Assembly: GCA_964569085.1 (NCBI GenBank)
Contig: CAZMTA010000005.1
Span: 105,839-169,838, forward strand
Direction of reading: 5' to 3'
DNA length: 64,000 bases
Origin: JAJCZZ01 sp964569085
Lineage (GTDB): Bacteria > Gemmatimonadota > Gemmatimonadetes > Longimicrobiales > Gaopeijiaceae
How positions within the stretch are numbered: position 1 is the stretch's first letter; the number at the start of each line of letters is the position of its first letter. The translations under genes and the position numbers were made by a program. The notes beneath the pieces were generated by a model. It had not been told where the DNA came from. It saw only the letters and a list, made by a program, of their open reading frames with translations, and ran no database searches. Shown in pieces: positions 43,001 through 49,966 of this stretch.

Positions 43001-43393
43001 CGCGGTGTCCCCCGTGGCGAGCTCCAGCGTCCAGAGGTTCTCGCCGCCGCTCCGGTCGGAGAGGAAGAGGATCTTCTCCCCGTCGGGGCTGAAGCGGGGC
43101 TGGGCGTCGAAGGCGAGGCCCGAGGTGATGCGGGTGGCGTCACCGCCCCCCAGGGGCACGGTGTAGAGGTCGCCCAGGAAGTCGAAGACCACGGTCCGCC
43201 CGTCGGGGCTCACGTCCACGCTGAGCCACGTCCCCTCGTCGGTGTCCAGATCCACCTGGCGGGTGGCCTGGAGGGGGAGGGAAGCGTCCTCGTCGGCGTC
43301 GGGCGCGTCCTGGGCGTGGGCGGGGAGACCCGGGAGGAGTCCGAGGAGGAGCCAGAGGAAGCAGGCGGAGAGCGTGCGCAGCGTGGTCTTCAT
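40070..43393 (-). CDS. Exported TolB-like beta-propeller fused to an amidohydrolase
   Basis: 1107 residues with a signal peptide (WLLLGLLPGLPAHAQ). Residues about 45-640 are WD40-like/TolB repeats (SPDGRTVVFDFLGDLYTVPLGGGDATRITSG, FSPDGEKILFLSDRSGGENLWTLEL and many more). A strongly acidic linker near 630-650 joins an amidohydrolase domain with the HxH metal site His749/His751 (FVDTHAHLRP), KTIKMYMSGNR for the Lys region and GSHGQLQGLGYHWELWAM near the C-terminal metal residues. The last part IRAGKLADLVILADDPLEDL is typical. Such fusions are common in Gemmatimonadota and Bacteroidetes and are thought to be secreted peptidase or amidase relatives; substrate unknown. Confidence 0.9.
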   Translation of the reverse strand: MKTTLRTLSACFLWLLLGLLPGLPAHAQDAPDADEDASLPLQATRQVDLDTDEGTWLSVDVSPDGRTVVFDFLGDLYTVPLGGGDATRITSGLAFDAQPRFSPDGEKILFLSDRSGGENLWTLELATGDTAQITKGNGNSWMSPDWTPDGEYVVASKGASRLGVVQLWLGSVEGGSGTVLRGEPSQLKTVGAAVSPDGRWIWHAQRMGSWNYNAQLPQYQLAVYDRETGESSTRSARYGSAFRPTLSPDGRWLAYGTRYEDATGLRLRDLRTGEERWLAYPVTRDEQESIADRDVYPGMDFTPDSRELVASYGGKIWRIPVDGSEPVAVPFRVNETVAVGPELSFDYPIEDTETFTVREIRDAVPSPDGSMLAFSALDDLYVMDWPDGQPRALSARPGVVEAQPAWSPDGRWLAWVTWDDETGAIVRQRADGSGSPQTLTSQGAQYLEPAWSPDGERIVALRNPARAFREAVGPGFSGAETDIVWVPAGGGEATLVAPSDGRRKPHFTRGSDRIFLSDGGDGMLVSVRWDGTDPREHLKVVGAKRPGQDEADEADVVLMSPAGGDALVQLHDDLYLVDVPVVGGDAPTISIANPDNAAFPAERLTDIGGQYPAWSGDGGAVHWSIGNGHFVWDRADAEAYADSVEAAADDEGEEEEEEDEAEDDDVGYRPLERRVAIQAPRDIPRGTVVLRGATVVTMEGDEVVENADLVVRDNRIQAVGPRGEVDVPSTAEVVDVSGHTIVPGFVDTHAHLRPAFGLHKNQIWIYLANLAYGVTTTRDPQTATTDVLTYADRVRTGEMLGPRVYSTGPGVFGDYVEDEIRSLDHARDIMRRYADYYDTKTIKMYMSGNRQQRQWVIMAAREHEIMPTTEGGLKMMYDLTMALDGYPGQEHSLPIAPIYDDVVTLFAETDIAYTPTLLVSYGGPWAENWFYSRENPYDDAKLRYFSAQAELAQKARRRPGWFRDDEHVFRKHAEGVEQIVEAGGRAGVGSHGQLQGLGYHWELWAMTSEGLSNHDALRMATIQGAHAIGLDRDLGSIRAGKLADLVILADDPLEDLRATNSITWVMKNGRLYEGDTLDEIWPRQRELERGGWVTEEPETSAGAEPGS

Positions 43394-43427
43394 GGAGCCG
43401 TCCGGTGTAGGTGGCGGGGGACGGCTG

Positions 43428-43457
43428 AAGGTAGGACGGGACCCCGGAGAGATCCAA
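43428..43457 (-). promoter_or_regulatory. Candidate promoter (TTGGAT-N18-TACCTT)
   Basis: On the minus strand TTGGAT at 43457-43452 and TACCTT at 43433-43428 with an 18-base spacer. TACCTT ends 34 bases upstream of the ATG of the propeller-amidohydrolase gene. Confidence 0.55.
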
Positions 43458-43488
43458 GAGGGGCGGCCCCGGCCGGCCGGCGGACCTC

Positions 43489-43971
43489 CTAGAGGGCCTT
43501 CTCCATCTTCACGACCGGGATCTCCACCCCGTGACGCGTACGGTGGTGGCGCTCGACCTCCTCCCAGCCGTGCCCGGCGTAGAAGGCGGTCGTGTTGAGG
43601 AGCGCGTCCACCCAGACGGACTCGAGCCCCTTCTCCCGGGCCACCTCCTCCATGTGCTCCAGGAGCGCCGCCTCGATGCCCATGCCCTGACCCGACGGAC
43701 CGACGTAGAAGGCGGTGAGCTCGGACGTGGCGGGGTCCACGGACGCGTAGGCCACCACCCAGTCCCCGCTCAGCGTGGCCACCCGCATCTCCTGCTCCTC
43801 CACCGCGGCCTCGAAGGCCTCGGGGTTGAAGGCGTCGACCCACGCGTGGAGCTGGTCGGCGGAGTAGGCGTGGGCCGCGTCGTGGCGGATGGACTCGGTC
43901 CGGGCCACGTGGGCCTCGTCGAGATCCTCGGCGCGGGCGGGGCGAAGGTCGAAGAGGGTCTTGGTGGACAT
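43489..43971 (-). CDS. GNAT-family N-acetyltransferase
   Basis: 160 residues, ATG with GAGG upstream. GNAT layout: FDLRPARAEDLDEAHVARTESIRH (beta1-alpha1), WVVAYASVDPATSELTAFYVGPSGQGMGIEAALLEHMEEVAREKG, where PSGQGMGIEAALL is the acetyl-CoA pyrophosphate-binding Q/RxxGxG/A loop, then TTAFYAGHGWEEVERHHRTRHGVEIPVVKMEKAL. A stand-alone acyltransferase with unknown acceptor. It precedes the large fusion gene by 95 bases that contain that gene's own promoter. Confidence 0.88.
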   Translation of the reverse strand: MSTKTLFDLRPARAEDLDEAHVARTESIRHDAAHAYSADQLHAWVDAFNPEAFEAAVEEQEMRVATLSGDWVVAYASVDPATSELTAFYVGPSGQGMGIEAALLEHMEEVAREKGLESVWVDALLNTTAFYAGHGWEEVERHHRTRHGVEIPVVKMEKAL

Positions 43972-44054
43972 GACAGCCTCGGAGAGCGTCGAACGACGGA
44001 GAACGGGGAAGGAAAAGTTGGAAACGGGCGGGTGCCGACTCAAGAGGGGGCGGG

Positions 44055-44060
44055 TACCTT
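44055..44060 (+). promoter_or_regulatory. Probable -10 element TACCTT
   Basis: TACCTT 36 bases before the GTG start of the Cys-rich protein, in the divergent region 43972-44096. Confidence 0.4.
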
Positions 44061-44096
44061 GGTGGCGGAACCGGTCGACCCCGACGGAGGAGCGCC

Positions 44097-44414
44097 GTGG
44101 CCTCGGGTCGCGAGAAGGAACGCCGGAAGGAGCGGGCCCGCCTGGAGCGGGCGCGCCGCGCCGAGGGGGAGTTCCGGCACCCCCGGGGATGCTGGTGCGG
44201 GCCCGGGGACGCCCACTGCTCGACGTGCGAGGTCTGCGGGCGGCCCGGACATCTCCGGCACTTCCCCGGCTCCGCGCCGGTCACGGGCTCCTGGTGCACC
44301 CTCCACTACTGGCGCCTGAAGGTGCTGAGCCCGTCGGGGAGCGTCGGCTTCTGGCTCTGGCTGGCCGTGGCGCTCTTCCTGGTGGCCGCGCTGGTGGGCC
44401 TGCTCGGCGGCTGA
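44097..44414 (+). CDS. Small Cys/His-rich protein with a C-terminal membrane helix
   Basis: 105 residues; GTG with GGAGG about six bases upstream. A very basic N-terminus (KERRKERARLERARR) is followed by a Cys cluster between residues about 32 and 50 (GCWCGPGDAHCSTCEVCGRPGH), another Cys/His (GSWCTLHYWR) and a single hydrophobic helix WLWLAVALFLVAALVGLLGG at the end. The Cys/His spacing suggests one or two zinc sites facing the cytoplasm (positive-inside with the basic part). I do not recognise the family. A real gene is supported by its ribosome site and promoter-like element. Confidence 0.6.
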   Translation: MASGREKERRKERARLERARRAEGEFRHPRGCWCGPGDAHCSTCEVCGRPGHLRHFPGSAPVTGSWCTLHYWRLKVLSPSGSVGFWLWLAVALFLVAALVGLLGG

Positions 44415-44447
44415 CCCCGGAGGGGTCCGGGAGGCGGGGTCCGGCGC

Positions 44448-44825
44448 CTAGGGCCGCCGCTCTTCCAGCACGCGGCGGATGGTGTCCAGCACCACCGAAC
44501 GCTCGAAGGGCTTGGAGAGGATCGCGTCGGCGCCGAGCTGGGCCGCGTCCTCGAGGACGAAGTCCGCCGACGCGAAGCCCCCGCCCGAGACCACGATGAC
44601 CGGGAGGCCCGGCTCGGCCTCCTGGATCGCCACGAGGAGCTCGATTCCGTCCATCTCCGGCATGTACACGTCGGTGAGGACCACGTCGGGACGCCGCTCG
44701 TCCAGGAGGCGGAGGCCGGCGGCTCCGTCCGCGGCGTCGCGGACCCCGTGGCCCTCCCGCTCGAGGAGGCGGCGGAGCACCTGGCGGACGGCGTCGTCGT
44801 CGTCGATGAGGAGGATGTCGGCCAA
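44448..44825 (-). CDS. Single-domain response regulator
   Basis: 125 residues, receiver domain only. Acidic pocket DDDD at 8-11, phospho-acceptor Asp52 (VLTDVYMPEMDG), Ser in VSGGG, Lys103 (LSKPF). No output domain, so it likely acts by protein contact or as a phosphate carrier, as in CheY or Spo0F. Closely similar in layout to the receiver at 62986-63381. No kinase is adjacent; the hybrid kinase at 24401-27328 has its own Hpt and could pass phosphate to it. Confidence 0.9.
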   Translation of the reverse strand: MADILLIDDDDAVRQVLRRLLEREGHGVRDAADGAAGLRLLDERRPDVVLTDVYMPEMDGIELLVAIQEAEPGLPVIVVSGGGFASADFVLEDAAQLGADAILSKPFERSVVLDTIRRVLEERRP

Positions 44826-45016
44826 GGGTGGCTCCTACGGGCCGGGAGGAACGCCTGCGCAGCCTGCAACATCGGCGATCCGGACGCGGGATGGAAGGCC
44901 GCCGCGGCCTCCCTGGACACGGTATGCGCAAGGCCGTTATCGGTTCAGGGACGCGCCGGCCGCCGCGCGGGCGCGCCGTCTCTCGAAAGGCCCTCCCCGC
45001 CAACCCGGGCTTTCCC

Positions 45017-46342
45017 ATGAGCGAACGCGTTCTCATCCTCGGTGCCGCAGGCCGCGACTTCCACGTCTTCAACACGGTCTACCGGGACCACCCCACCGCC
45101 CGGGTCGTGGCCTTCACGGCCGAGCAGATCCCCGGCATCGACGACCGTCGCTACCCGGCCTCCCTCGCCGGGGAGGGCTACCCCGACGGGATCCCCATCC
45201 GGCCCGAGGCCGATCTGGAGCGGATCATCGCCGAGGAGGAGGTGACCCGGTGCGTCATGGCCTACTCGGACGTGTCCCACGAGTACGTCATGCACCTGGC
45301 CAGCCGGGTGAACGCCGCGGGTCCGGACTTCGAGATCGCCGGAGCCGCCCGCACCATGCTGCGGTCGTCCCGACCGGTGGTGGCGGTGTGCGCCTCGCGG
45401 ACGGGCGTGGGGAAGAGCCAGACCAGCCGGGCGGTGGCGCGGGTCCTCCGGGACCACGGCCTCCGGGTGTCGGTGGTGCGCCATCCCATGCCCTACGGCG
45501 ACCTGGAGGCCCAGCGGGTCCAGCGCTTCGAGAGCGAGGAGGACCTGGTGCGCCACAAGGTCACCATCGAGGAGCGCGAGGAGTACGAGCCCCACCTGGC
45601 CAACGGGTCCCCCGTCTTCGCGGGCGTGGACTACCAGGCCATCCTCGCCGCCGCCGAGGAGGAGGGGGACGTGGTCCTCTGGGACGGGGGCAACAACGAC
45701 ACCTCCTTCTTCCGGGCCGACGTCTACATCACGCTGGTGGATCCCCACCGACCCGGACACGAGCTCTCGTACCACCCCGGGGAGACCAACGTGCGCCTGG
45801 CCGACGTCGTCCTGGTCAACAAGGTCCGCACCGCCGACGAGGCCGACGTGGAGACGGTGATCCGCAACGTCCGCTCGGTGAACCCCGACGCGCGCATCGT
45901 GAAGGCGGCCTCCCCCATCACCGTGGAAGATCCGGGCGTCCTGGAGGGCAAGCGGGTCCTGGTGGTGGAGGACGGGCCCACGCTGACCCACGGGGGCATG
46001 AAGTACGGCGCGGGCACCATCGGCGCCCGGGAGGCGGGCGCCGCGGAGATCGTGGACCCCCGGCCCTTCCTGGTGGGGGAGCTGAAGGGGACCTTCGAGT
46101 CGTACCCGGAGCTGGGGAAGCTCCTGCCGGCCATGGGCTACGGGGACCGCCAGGTCGCGGACCTGGAGGCGACGCTCCGGAAGGCCGCCGAGGGCGGGGT
46201 CGAGGCCGTGGCCGTGGGCACCCCCATCGATCTGGGGCGCCTGGTGGAGATCCCGGTCCCCCACACGCGGGTCCGCTACGACCTCGAGGTCCTGGGCGAG
46301 CCGGGCCTGGACGAGATCCTCGCGCCGGTCCTCGGCGGCTGA
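45017..46342 (+). CDS. Bacterial homologue of cyclic 2,3-diphosphoglycerate synthetase (P-loop)
   Basis: 441 residues. The N-terminus RVLILGAAGRDFHVFNTVYRDHP is a nucleotide-binding Rossmann-like start; SRTGVGKSQTSR (Lys133) is a P-loop; WDGGNNDTSF, VVLVNKVRTAD and VEDGPTLTHGGMKYGAG follow. This family is annotated after the archaeal enzyme that cyclises 2,3-diphosphoglycerate, but most bacteria that carry it do not make cDPG as a solute, so the bacterial role is open (the NKxD-like motif suggests a GTPase). Divergent from the single-domain receiver with 191 GC-rich bases between, in which I see no clear promoter. Confidence 0.85.
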   Translation: MSERVLILGAAGRDFHVFNTVYRDHPTARVVAFTAEQIPGIDDRRYPASLAGEGYPDGIPIRPEADLERIIAEEEVTRCVMAYSDVSHEYVMHLASRVNAAGPDFEIAGAARTMLRSSRPVVAVCASRTGVGKSQTSRAVARVLRDHGLRVSVVRHPMPYGDLEAQRVQRFESEEDLVRHKVTIEEREEYEPHLANGSPVFAGVDYQAILAAAEEEGDVVLWDGGNNDTSFFRADVYITLVDPHRPGHELSYHPGETNVRLADVVLVNKVRTADEADVETVIRNVRSVNPDARIVKAASPITVEDPGVLEGKRVLVVEDGPTLTHGGMKYGAGTIGAREAGAAEIVDPRPFLVGELKGTFESYPELGKLLPAMGYGDRQVADLEATLRKAAEGGVEAVAVGTPIDLGRLVEIPVPHTRVRYDLEVLGEPGLDEILAPVLGG

Positions 46343-46351
46343 GGCCGGGGG

Positions 46352-46381
46352 CGGAAGGCCCCGTGGCGGGGGGGGCTTCCG
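46352..46381 (+). terminator. GC stem-loop after the cDPG-synthetase homologue
   Basis: 46352-46362 pairs with 46372-46381 (ten pairs, one bulged G), ten bases after the stop, with a run of G on the 3' side. No U-tract. Confidence 0.55.
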
Positions 46382-46416
46382 GCGAGGTCCGTGGATCTCC
46401 GAGCGCCTCCTCGTGG

Positions 46417-46422
46417 TATGTT
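46417..46422 (+). promoter_or_regulatory. Possible -10 element TATGTT
   Basis: TATGTT 54 bases before the choice-of-anchor B gene, following the preceding terminator. No good -35. Confidence 0.35.
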
Positions 46423-46476
46423 GGAGCCCGAGAAGGGTCCGAAGGTCGGGCCCGACGCCCGAAACGAGGTGATGTG

Positions 46477-48852
46477 ATGAAGCGGATCGTCCTGTCCATG
46501 CTGGCGCTTCTGATGGCCGGCAGCCTTTCCTCCCTCGACGCCCAGGTTCGGTTCGGCACGTCGATCACGGTGCACGACGGCCAGATCCTGGTCGGGGAGC
46601 CCACCCACGAGCTGCGCGGCGGCCTCCTCTACGTGTACGACCAGGAGGCCGACGGCTCCTGGGCCCTGAGCCAGCGGCTCGAGGCCCCCGACGGGAGCGC
46701 CGGCGATCGCTTCGCCATCCGCACCCTGGCCGAGGGTGACATGCTCCTCGTCTCGGCCACCCGGGCCGACGACGGCACCGGCGCCGTGTACGTCTACCGC
46801 AAGGACGGCGACACCTGGAACGCCGACGGCCGCCTCGTCACCGACGAGGGGTCCCCCGCCGACTCGCTGGGCACCGGCCTGGCCGTGGCGGGCGACTGGC
46901 TCATGCTGGGCAGCATCGCCAACGGCGAGGGCCGGGGCGCCGCCTACGTCTTCAAGCGTGAGGGCGGCGAGTGGGTGCAGCACCAGAAGCTGCAGCCCCA
47001 GGACCTCCAGAGCGCCGACCGCTTCGGGACGAAGATCGTCATGGACGGGGACTGGGCGCTGGTCAGCGCGCCGGCCAAGCAGGACAACGCCGGCGCCGTC
47101 TACGCCTTCCGGTACGACGCCGGCTCCGACTCCTGGGAGTCCCGGGGGCTCGTCGGCGCCGAGCTGGCCCAGCCCAACGGCGCCATGGGCAGCACCATGG
47201 TCCTGGCGGACGGCCGGGCCCTGGTGGGCGCGCCCGGCTTCCTGAGCATCGGCGCGGTGGCCTCCTTCTCCCTGGACGAGGAGGGTGAGGCGTTCTCCCT
47301 GGACAACCTGCTCCTCCCCTACCAGACCATGCCCGGCGCGAGCTTCGGCGCGGACCTGGCCTTCGCCCACGGCTACCTGCTGGTGGGGGCGCCGGGCGCC
47401 GGGGCCTCCCGCGAGGGCGGCGCGTTCGCCTACGAGTGGGACGACGCCACCGAGAGCTGGGTGTCGGCCACCACCTTCGCCGCCGAGGGTCTGAGCGGTC
47501 GGGACGGGTTCGGCTCCACCGTGGCCGCCGACGGCGACCTGGCGGCGGTGGCCGCCCTGGGCCAGGACTACGGCGCGGGCGCCGTGTACGTCTTCCGCCA
47601 CCTGGACGGGTGGACCGAGGAGGCCCGCCTGGCCAGCGAGCCCATGACCGCCGAGGCCGTGACCGGCGAGGAGGTCGTGTGCAGCGACGACGGGCAGGCG
47701 GCGCTCTTCGAGTGCGACGAGGTGGACCTGCTCTCCTTCCTCCCGGTGGACGCCATGGGCGCCAACCGGGGCGTCCGGCTCAACGACATCTGGGGCTGGA
47801 CGGACCCCGAGTCCGGGCGTGACATCGTCATCGTCGGGATGACGGACCAGGCGGCCTTCGTGGACGTCAGCGACCCGGGCAACCCCACCTACCTCGGCCG
47901 GCTGCCCAAACCCGAGGAGGCCCGGGGCTCGGTCTGGCGGGACATGAAGGTCTACGACAACCACGTCTACATCGTCTCCGACGGCTCCGGCCCCCACGGC
48001 ATGCAGGTCTTCGACCTGACGCGGCTCCGGGGGCTCGACGGGTCCAACCCGCCGACCTTCGACGCCGACGCCCACTACACCAACGTGGCGTCGTCCCACA
48101 ACGTGGTGATCAACGAGGAGTCCGGGTACGCCTACATCGTCGGTGCCTCCGGCGGCGGCGAGACGTGCGGCGGCGGGCTCCACATGGTCAACATCCAGGA
48201 CCCGAAGAACCCGACCTTCGCCGGGTGCTTCGCCGACACCACCACGGGCCGCTCCCGGACCGGGTACTCCCACGACGCCCAGTGCGTCATGTACCACGGC
48301 CCCGACGAGGACTACGAGGGCCACGAGATCTGCCTCGGCTCCAACGAGACGGCCCTCTCCATCGCCGACGTCACCGACAAGGACGATCCGGTGGCCGTGG
48401 CCATGGCGACCTACCCCAACGTGGGCTACTCCCACCAGGGCTGGTTCGACGACGAGCACCGCTACTTCTACATGAACGACGAGCTGGACGAGACCGGCGG
48501 GCTGACGCCCACCACCCGCACCCTGGTGTGGGACCTCTCGGACCTCGACGACCCGATCCTGGTGAAGGAGCACTTCGCCGAGAGCGCCGCCACGGACCAC
48601 AACCTCTACGTCCGGGGCGACCTGATGTACCAGTCCAACTACGCCAGCGGGCTGCGCGTGCTGGACATCTCGGACCGGGAGAACCCGCGGCTCGTCGGCT
48701 TCTTCGACACCGTGCCCTACGGGGGCGACACGAACCAGATGATCGGCTCGTGGTCGAACTACCCCTACTTCGAGAGCGGGGTCGTGGCCGTGACCAGCGG
48801 GCGGGAGGGACTCTTCCTCCTCCGCTACCGCGACACCAACCTGATCCCGTAA
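46477..48852 (+). CDS. Exported choice-of-anchor B family beta-propeller protein
   Basis: 791 residues; ATG with GAGGTGAT just upstream. Signal peptide ends near SSLDAQ. Residues about 25-400 hold FG-GAP/integrin-like repeats (AVYVYRKDGDTW, GRGAAYVFKREGGEWVQHQKL, DRFGTKIVMDGDWALVSAPAKQDNAGAVY). Residues about 430-790 are LVIVD-type repeats (DQAAFVDVSDPGNPTYLGRL, LVWDLSDLDDPILV, GLRVLDISDRENPRLVGFF), the hallmark of choice-of-anchor B. The protein is probably surface or periplasmic; role unknown. First of a run of exported propeller genes. Confidence 0.85.
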   Translation: MKRIVLSMLALLMAGSLSSLDAQVRFGTSITVHDGQILVGEPTHELRGGLLYVYDQEADGSWALSQRLEAPDGSAGDRFAIRTLAEGDMLLVSATRADDGTGAVYVYRKDGDTWNADGRLVTDEGSPADSLGTGLAVAGDWLMLGSIANGEGRGAAYVFKREGGEWVQHQKLQPQDLQSADRFGTKIVMDGDWALVSAPAKQDNAGAVYAFRYDAGSDSWESRGLVGAELAQPNGAMGSTMVLADGRALVGAPGFLSIGAVASFSLDEEGEAFSLDNLLLPYQTMPGASFGADLAFAHGYLLVGAPGAGASREGGAFAYEWDDATESWVSATTFAAEGLSGRDGFGSTVAADGDLAAVAALGQDYGAGAVYVFRHLDGWTEEARLASEPMTAEAVTGEEVVCSDDGQAALFECDEVDLLSFLPVDAMGANRGVRLNDIWGWTDPESGRDIVIVGMTDQAAFVDVSDPGNPTYLGRLPKPEEARGSVWRDMKVYDNHVYIVSDGSGPHGMQVFDLTRLRGLDGSNPPTFDADAHYTNVASSHNVVINEESGYAYIVGASGGGETCGGGLHMVNIQDPKNPTFAGCFADTTTGRSRTGYSHDAQCVMYHGPDEDYEGHEICLGSNETALSIADVTDKDDPVAVAMATYPNVGYSHQGWFDDEHRYFYMNDELDETGGLTPTTRTLVWDLSDLDDPILVKEHFAESAATDHNLYVRGDLMYQSNYASGLRVLDISDRENPRLVGFFDTVPYGGDTNQMIGSWSNYPYFESGVVAVTSGREGLFLLRYRDTNLIP

Positions 48853-48880
48853 CCCAGGAACCCCAGCACCGAAGGATCGA

Positions 48881-49966
48881 ATGATCGCACGCGCGACGTT
48901 CGTGCGGTTCCTCGGCGCCGCCCCCCTCCTCGCCCTTCTGGGGTGCGGAGGCGGGGCGGTGGCCGGAGGGGCCGCACCGGCCACCGCCGACCGCGTCTAC
49001 GTGGTCTCCCAGGAGGACGTCTCCGTGGGCGTCCTGGACGCCTCGACCGGCGAGCTCCTGGAGACGGTGGACCTGAAGGAGATGGGCTTCAGCCCCACGG
49101 CCAAGGCCCACCACGTGGCCGTCGAGCCCGACGGCTCCTACTACTACGTCTCCCTCATCGCCGACGGGAAGGTCCTGAAGCTGGACCGGGACAACGAGCT
49201 GGTGGCCCAGGTGGACTTCGAGACCCCGGGCCTCCTGTCCCTCGACCCCAGGGGAGACCTGCTGTACGTGGGACGCTCCATGGCGGCGGTGAACCCGCCC
49301 CAGCGGGTGGGCGTCCTGAACCGGCGCACCATGCGCATGGAGGAGGTGGACGTCTTCTTCCCCCGCCCCCACGCCCTCGCCGTCGCGCCGGAGGACGACC
49401 GCTTCTTCACCGCCAGCCTGGCCGAGAACCGCATGGCCTGGGGTCCGCTGGGCGGCGAGGAGGTGGACCTCATGGCGCTGGCCGGGCCGCTCCACACCCT
49501 GGTGCAGCTCGCCGTCTCCCCCGACGGGGAGTGGATGGTGGGCACGGGCCAGATCTCCGGAGACGTCCTGGTCTGGGACATCTCGGGGAGCCGACCCGAG
49601 CTGGTGCGCACCCTCTCCCTGGGCGGCCAGCCCTGGCACCCGAGCTTCACCCCGGACGGCGCCGAGCTGTGGGTGCCCCGGCGCACCGACAACGCCGTCA
49701 CCGTCATCGACGCGCGGGACTGGACCGTGGAGACCGAGCTGCGCCACCCGGCGCTGGCCGAGCCCCACGGGAGCGCGGTGAGCGCCGACGGACGCCTCGT
49801 CTTCGTGGCCAGCCGGAACACCACCGGGGACTACGCCGCGGGCGGCGAGGCCCGCCCGGGCACGGTGGTGGTCTTCGACCGGGCCACCCGGGAGGTCGTG
49901 AACGTGGCCGAGGTCGGGCGCTACGCCGCGGGGATGGCGGCGCCCATGCCCTGGCTGGGCCGCTGA
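48881..49966 (+). CDS. YncE/cytochrome-d1-like beta-propeller lipoprotein
   Basis: 361 residues; ATG with AAGGA upstream, 28 bases after the preceding stop. Lipobox LALLGC. Repeats of the YVTN/YncE type: VYVVSQEDVSVGVLDASTGELLETVDL, KAHHVAVEPDGSYYYVSLIADGKVLKLDRDN, HPSFTPDGAELWVPRRTDNAVTVIDARDW, PHGSAVSADGRLVFVASRN. A seven-bladed propeller in the periplasm or on the outer membrane; such proteins bind DNA, metals or partner enzymes in different cases. The stop overlaps the next frame's start as CTGA. Confidence 0.82.
   Translation: MIARATFVRFLGAAPLLALLGCGGGAVAGGAAPATADRVYVVSQEDVSVGVLDASTGELLETVDLKEMGFSPTAKAHHVAVEPDGSYYYVSLIADGKVLKLDRDNELVAQVDFETPGLLSLDPRGDLLYVGRSMAAVNPPQRVGVLNRRTMRMEEVDVFFPRPHALAVAPEDDRFFTASLAENRMAWGPLGGEEVDLMALAGPLHTLVQLAVSPDGEWMVGTGQISGDVLVWDISGSRPELVRTLSLGGQPWHPSFTPDGAELWVPRRTDNAVTVIDARDWTVETELRHPALAEPHGSAVSADGRLVFVASRNTTGDYAAGGEARPGTVVVFDRATREVVNVAEVGRYAAGMAAPMPWLGR

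Noticed and set aside
44826..45016. Small RNA or riboswitch in the 191-base divergent gap
   Set aside because: No hairpin series or conserved-looking core was seen; GC-rich filler only.
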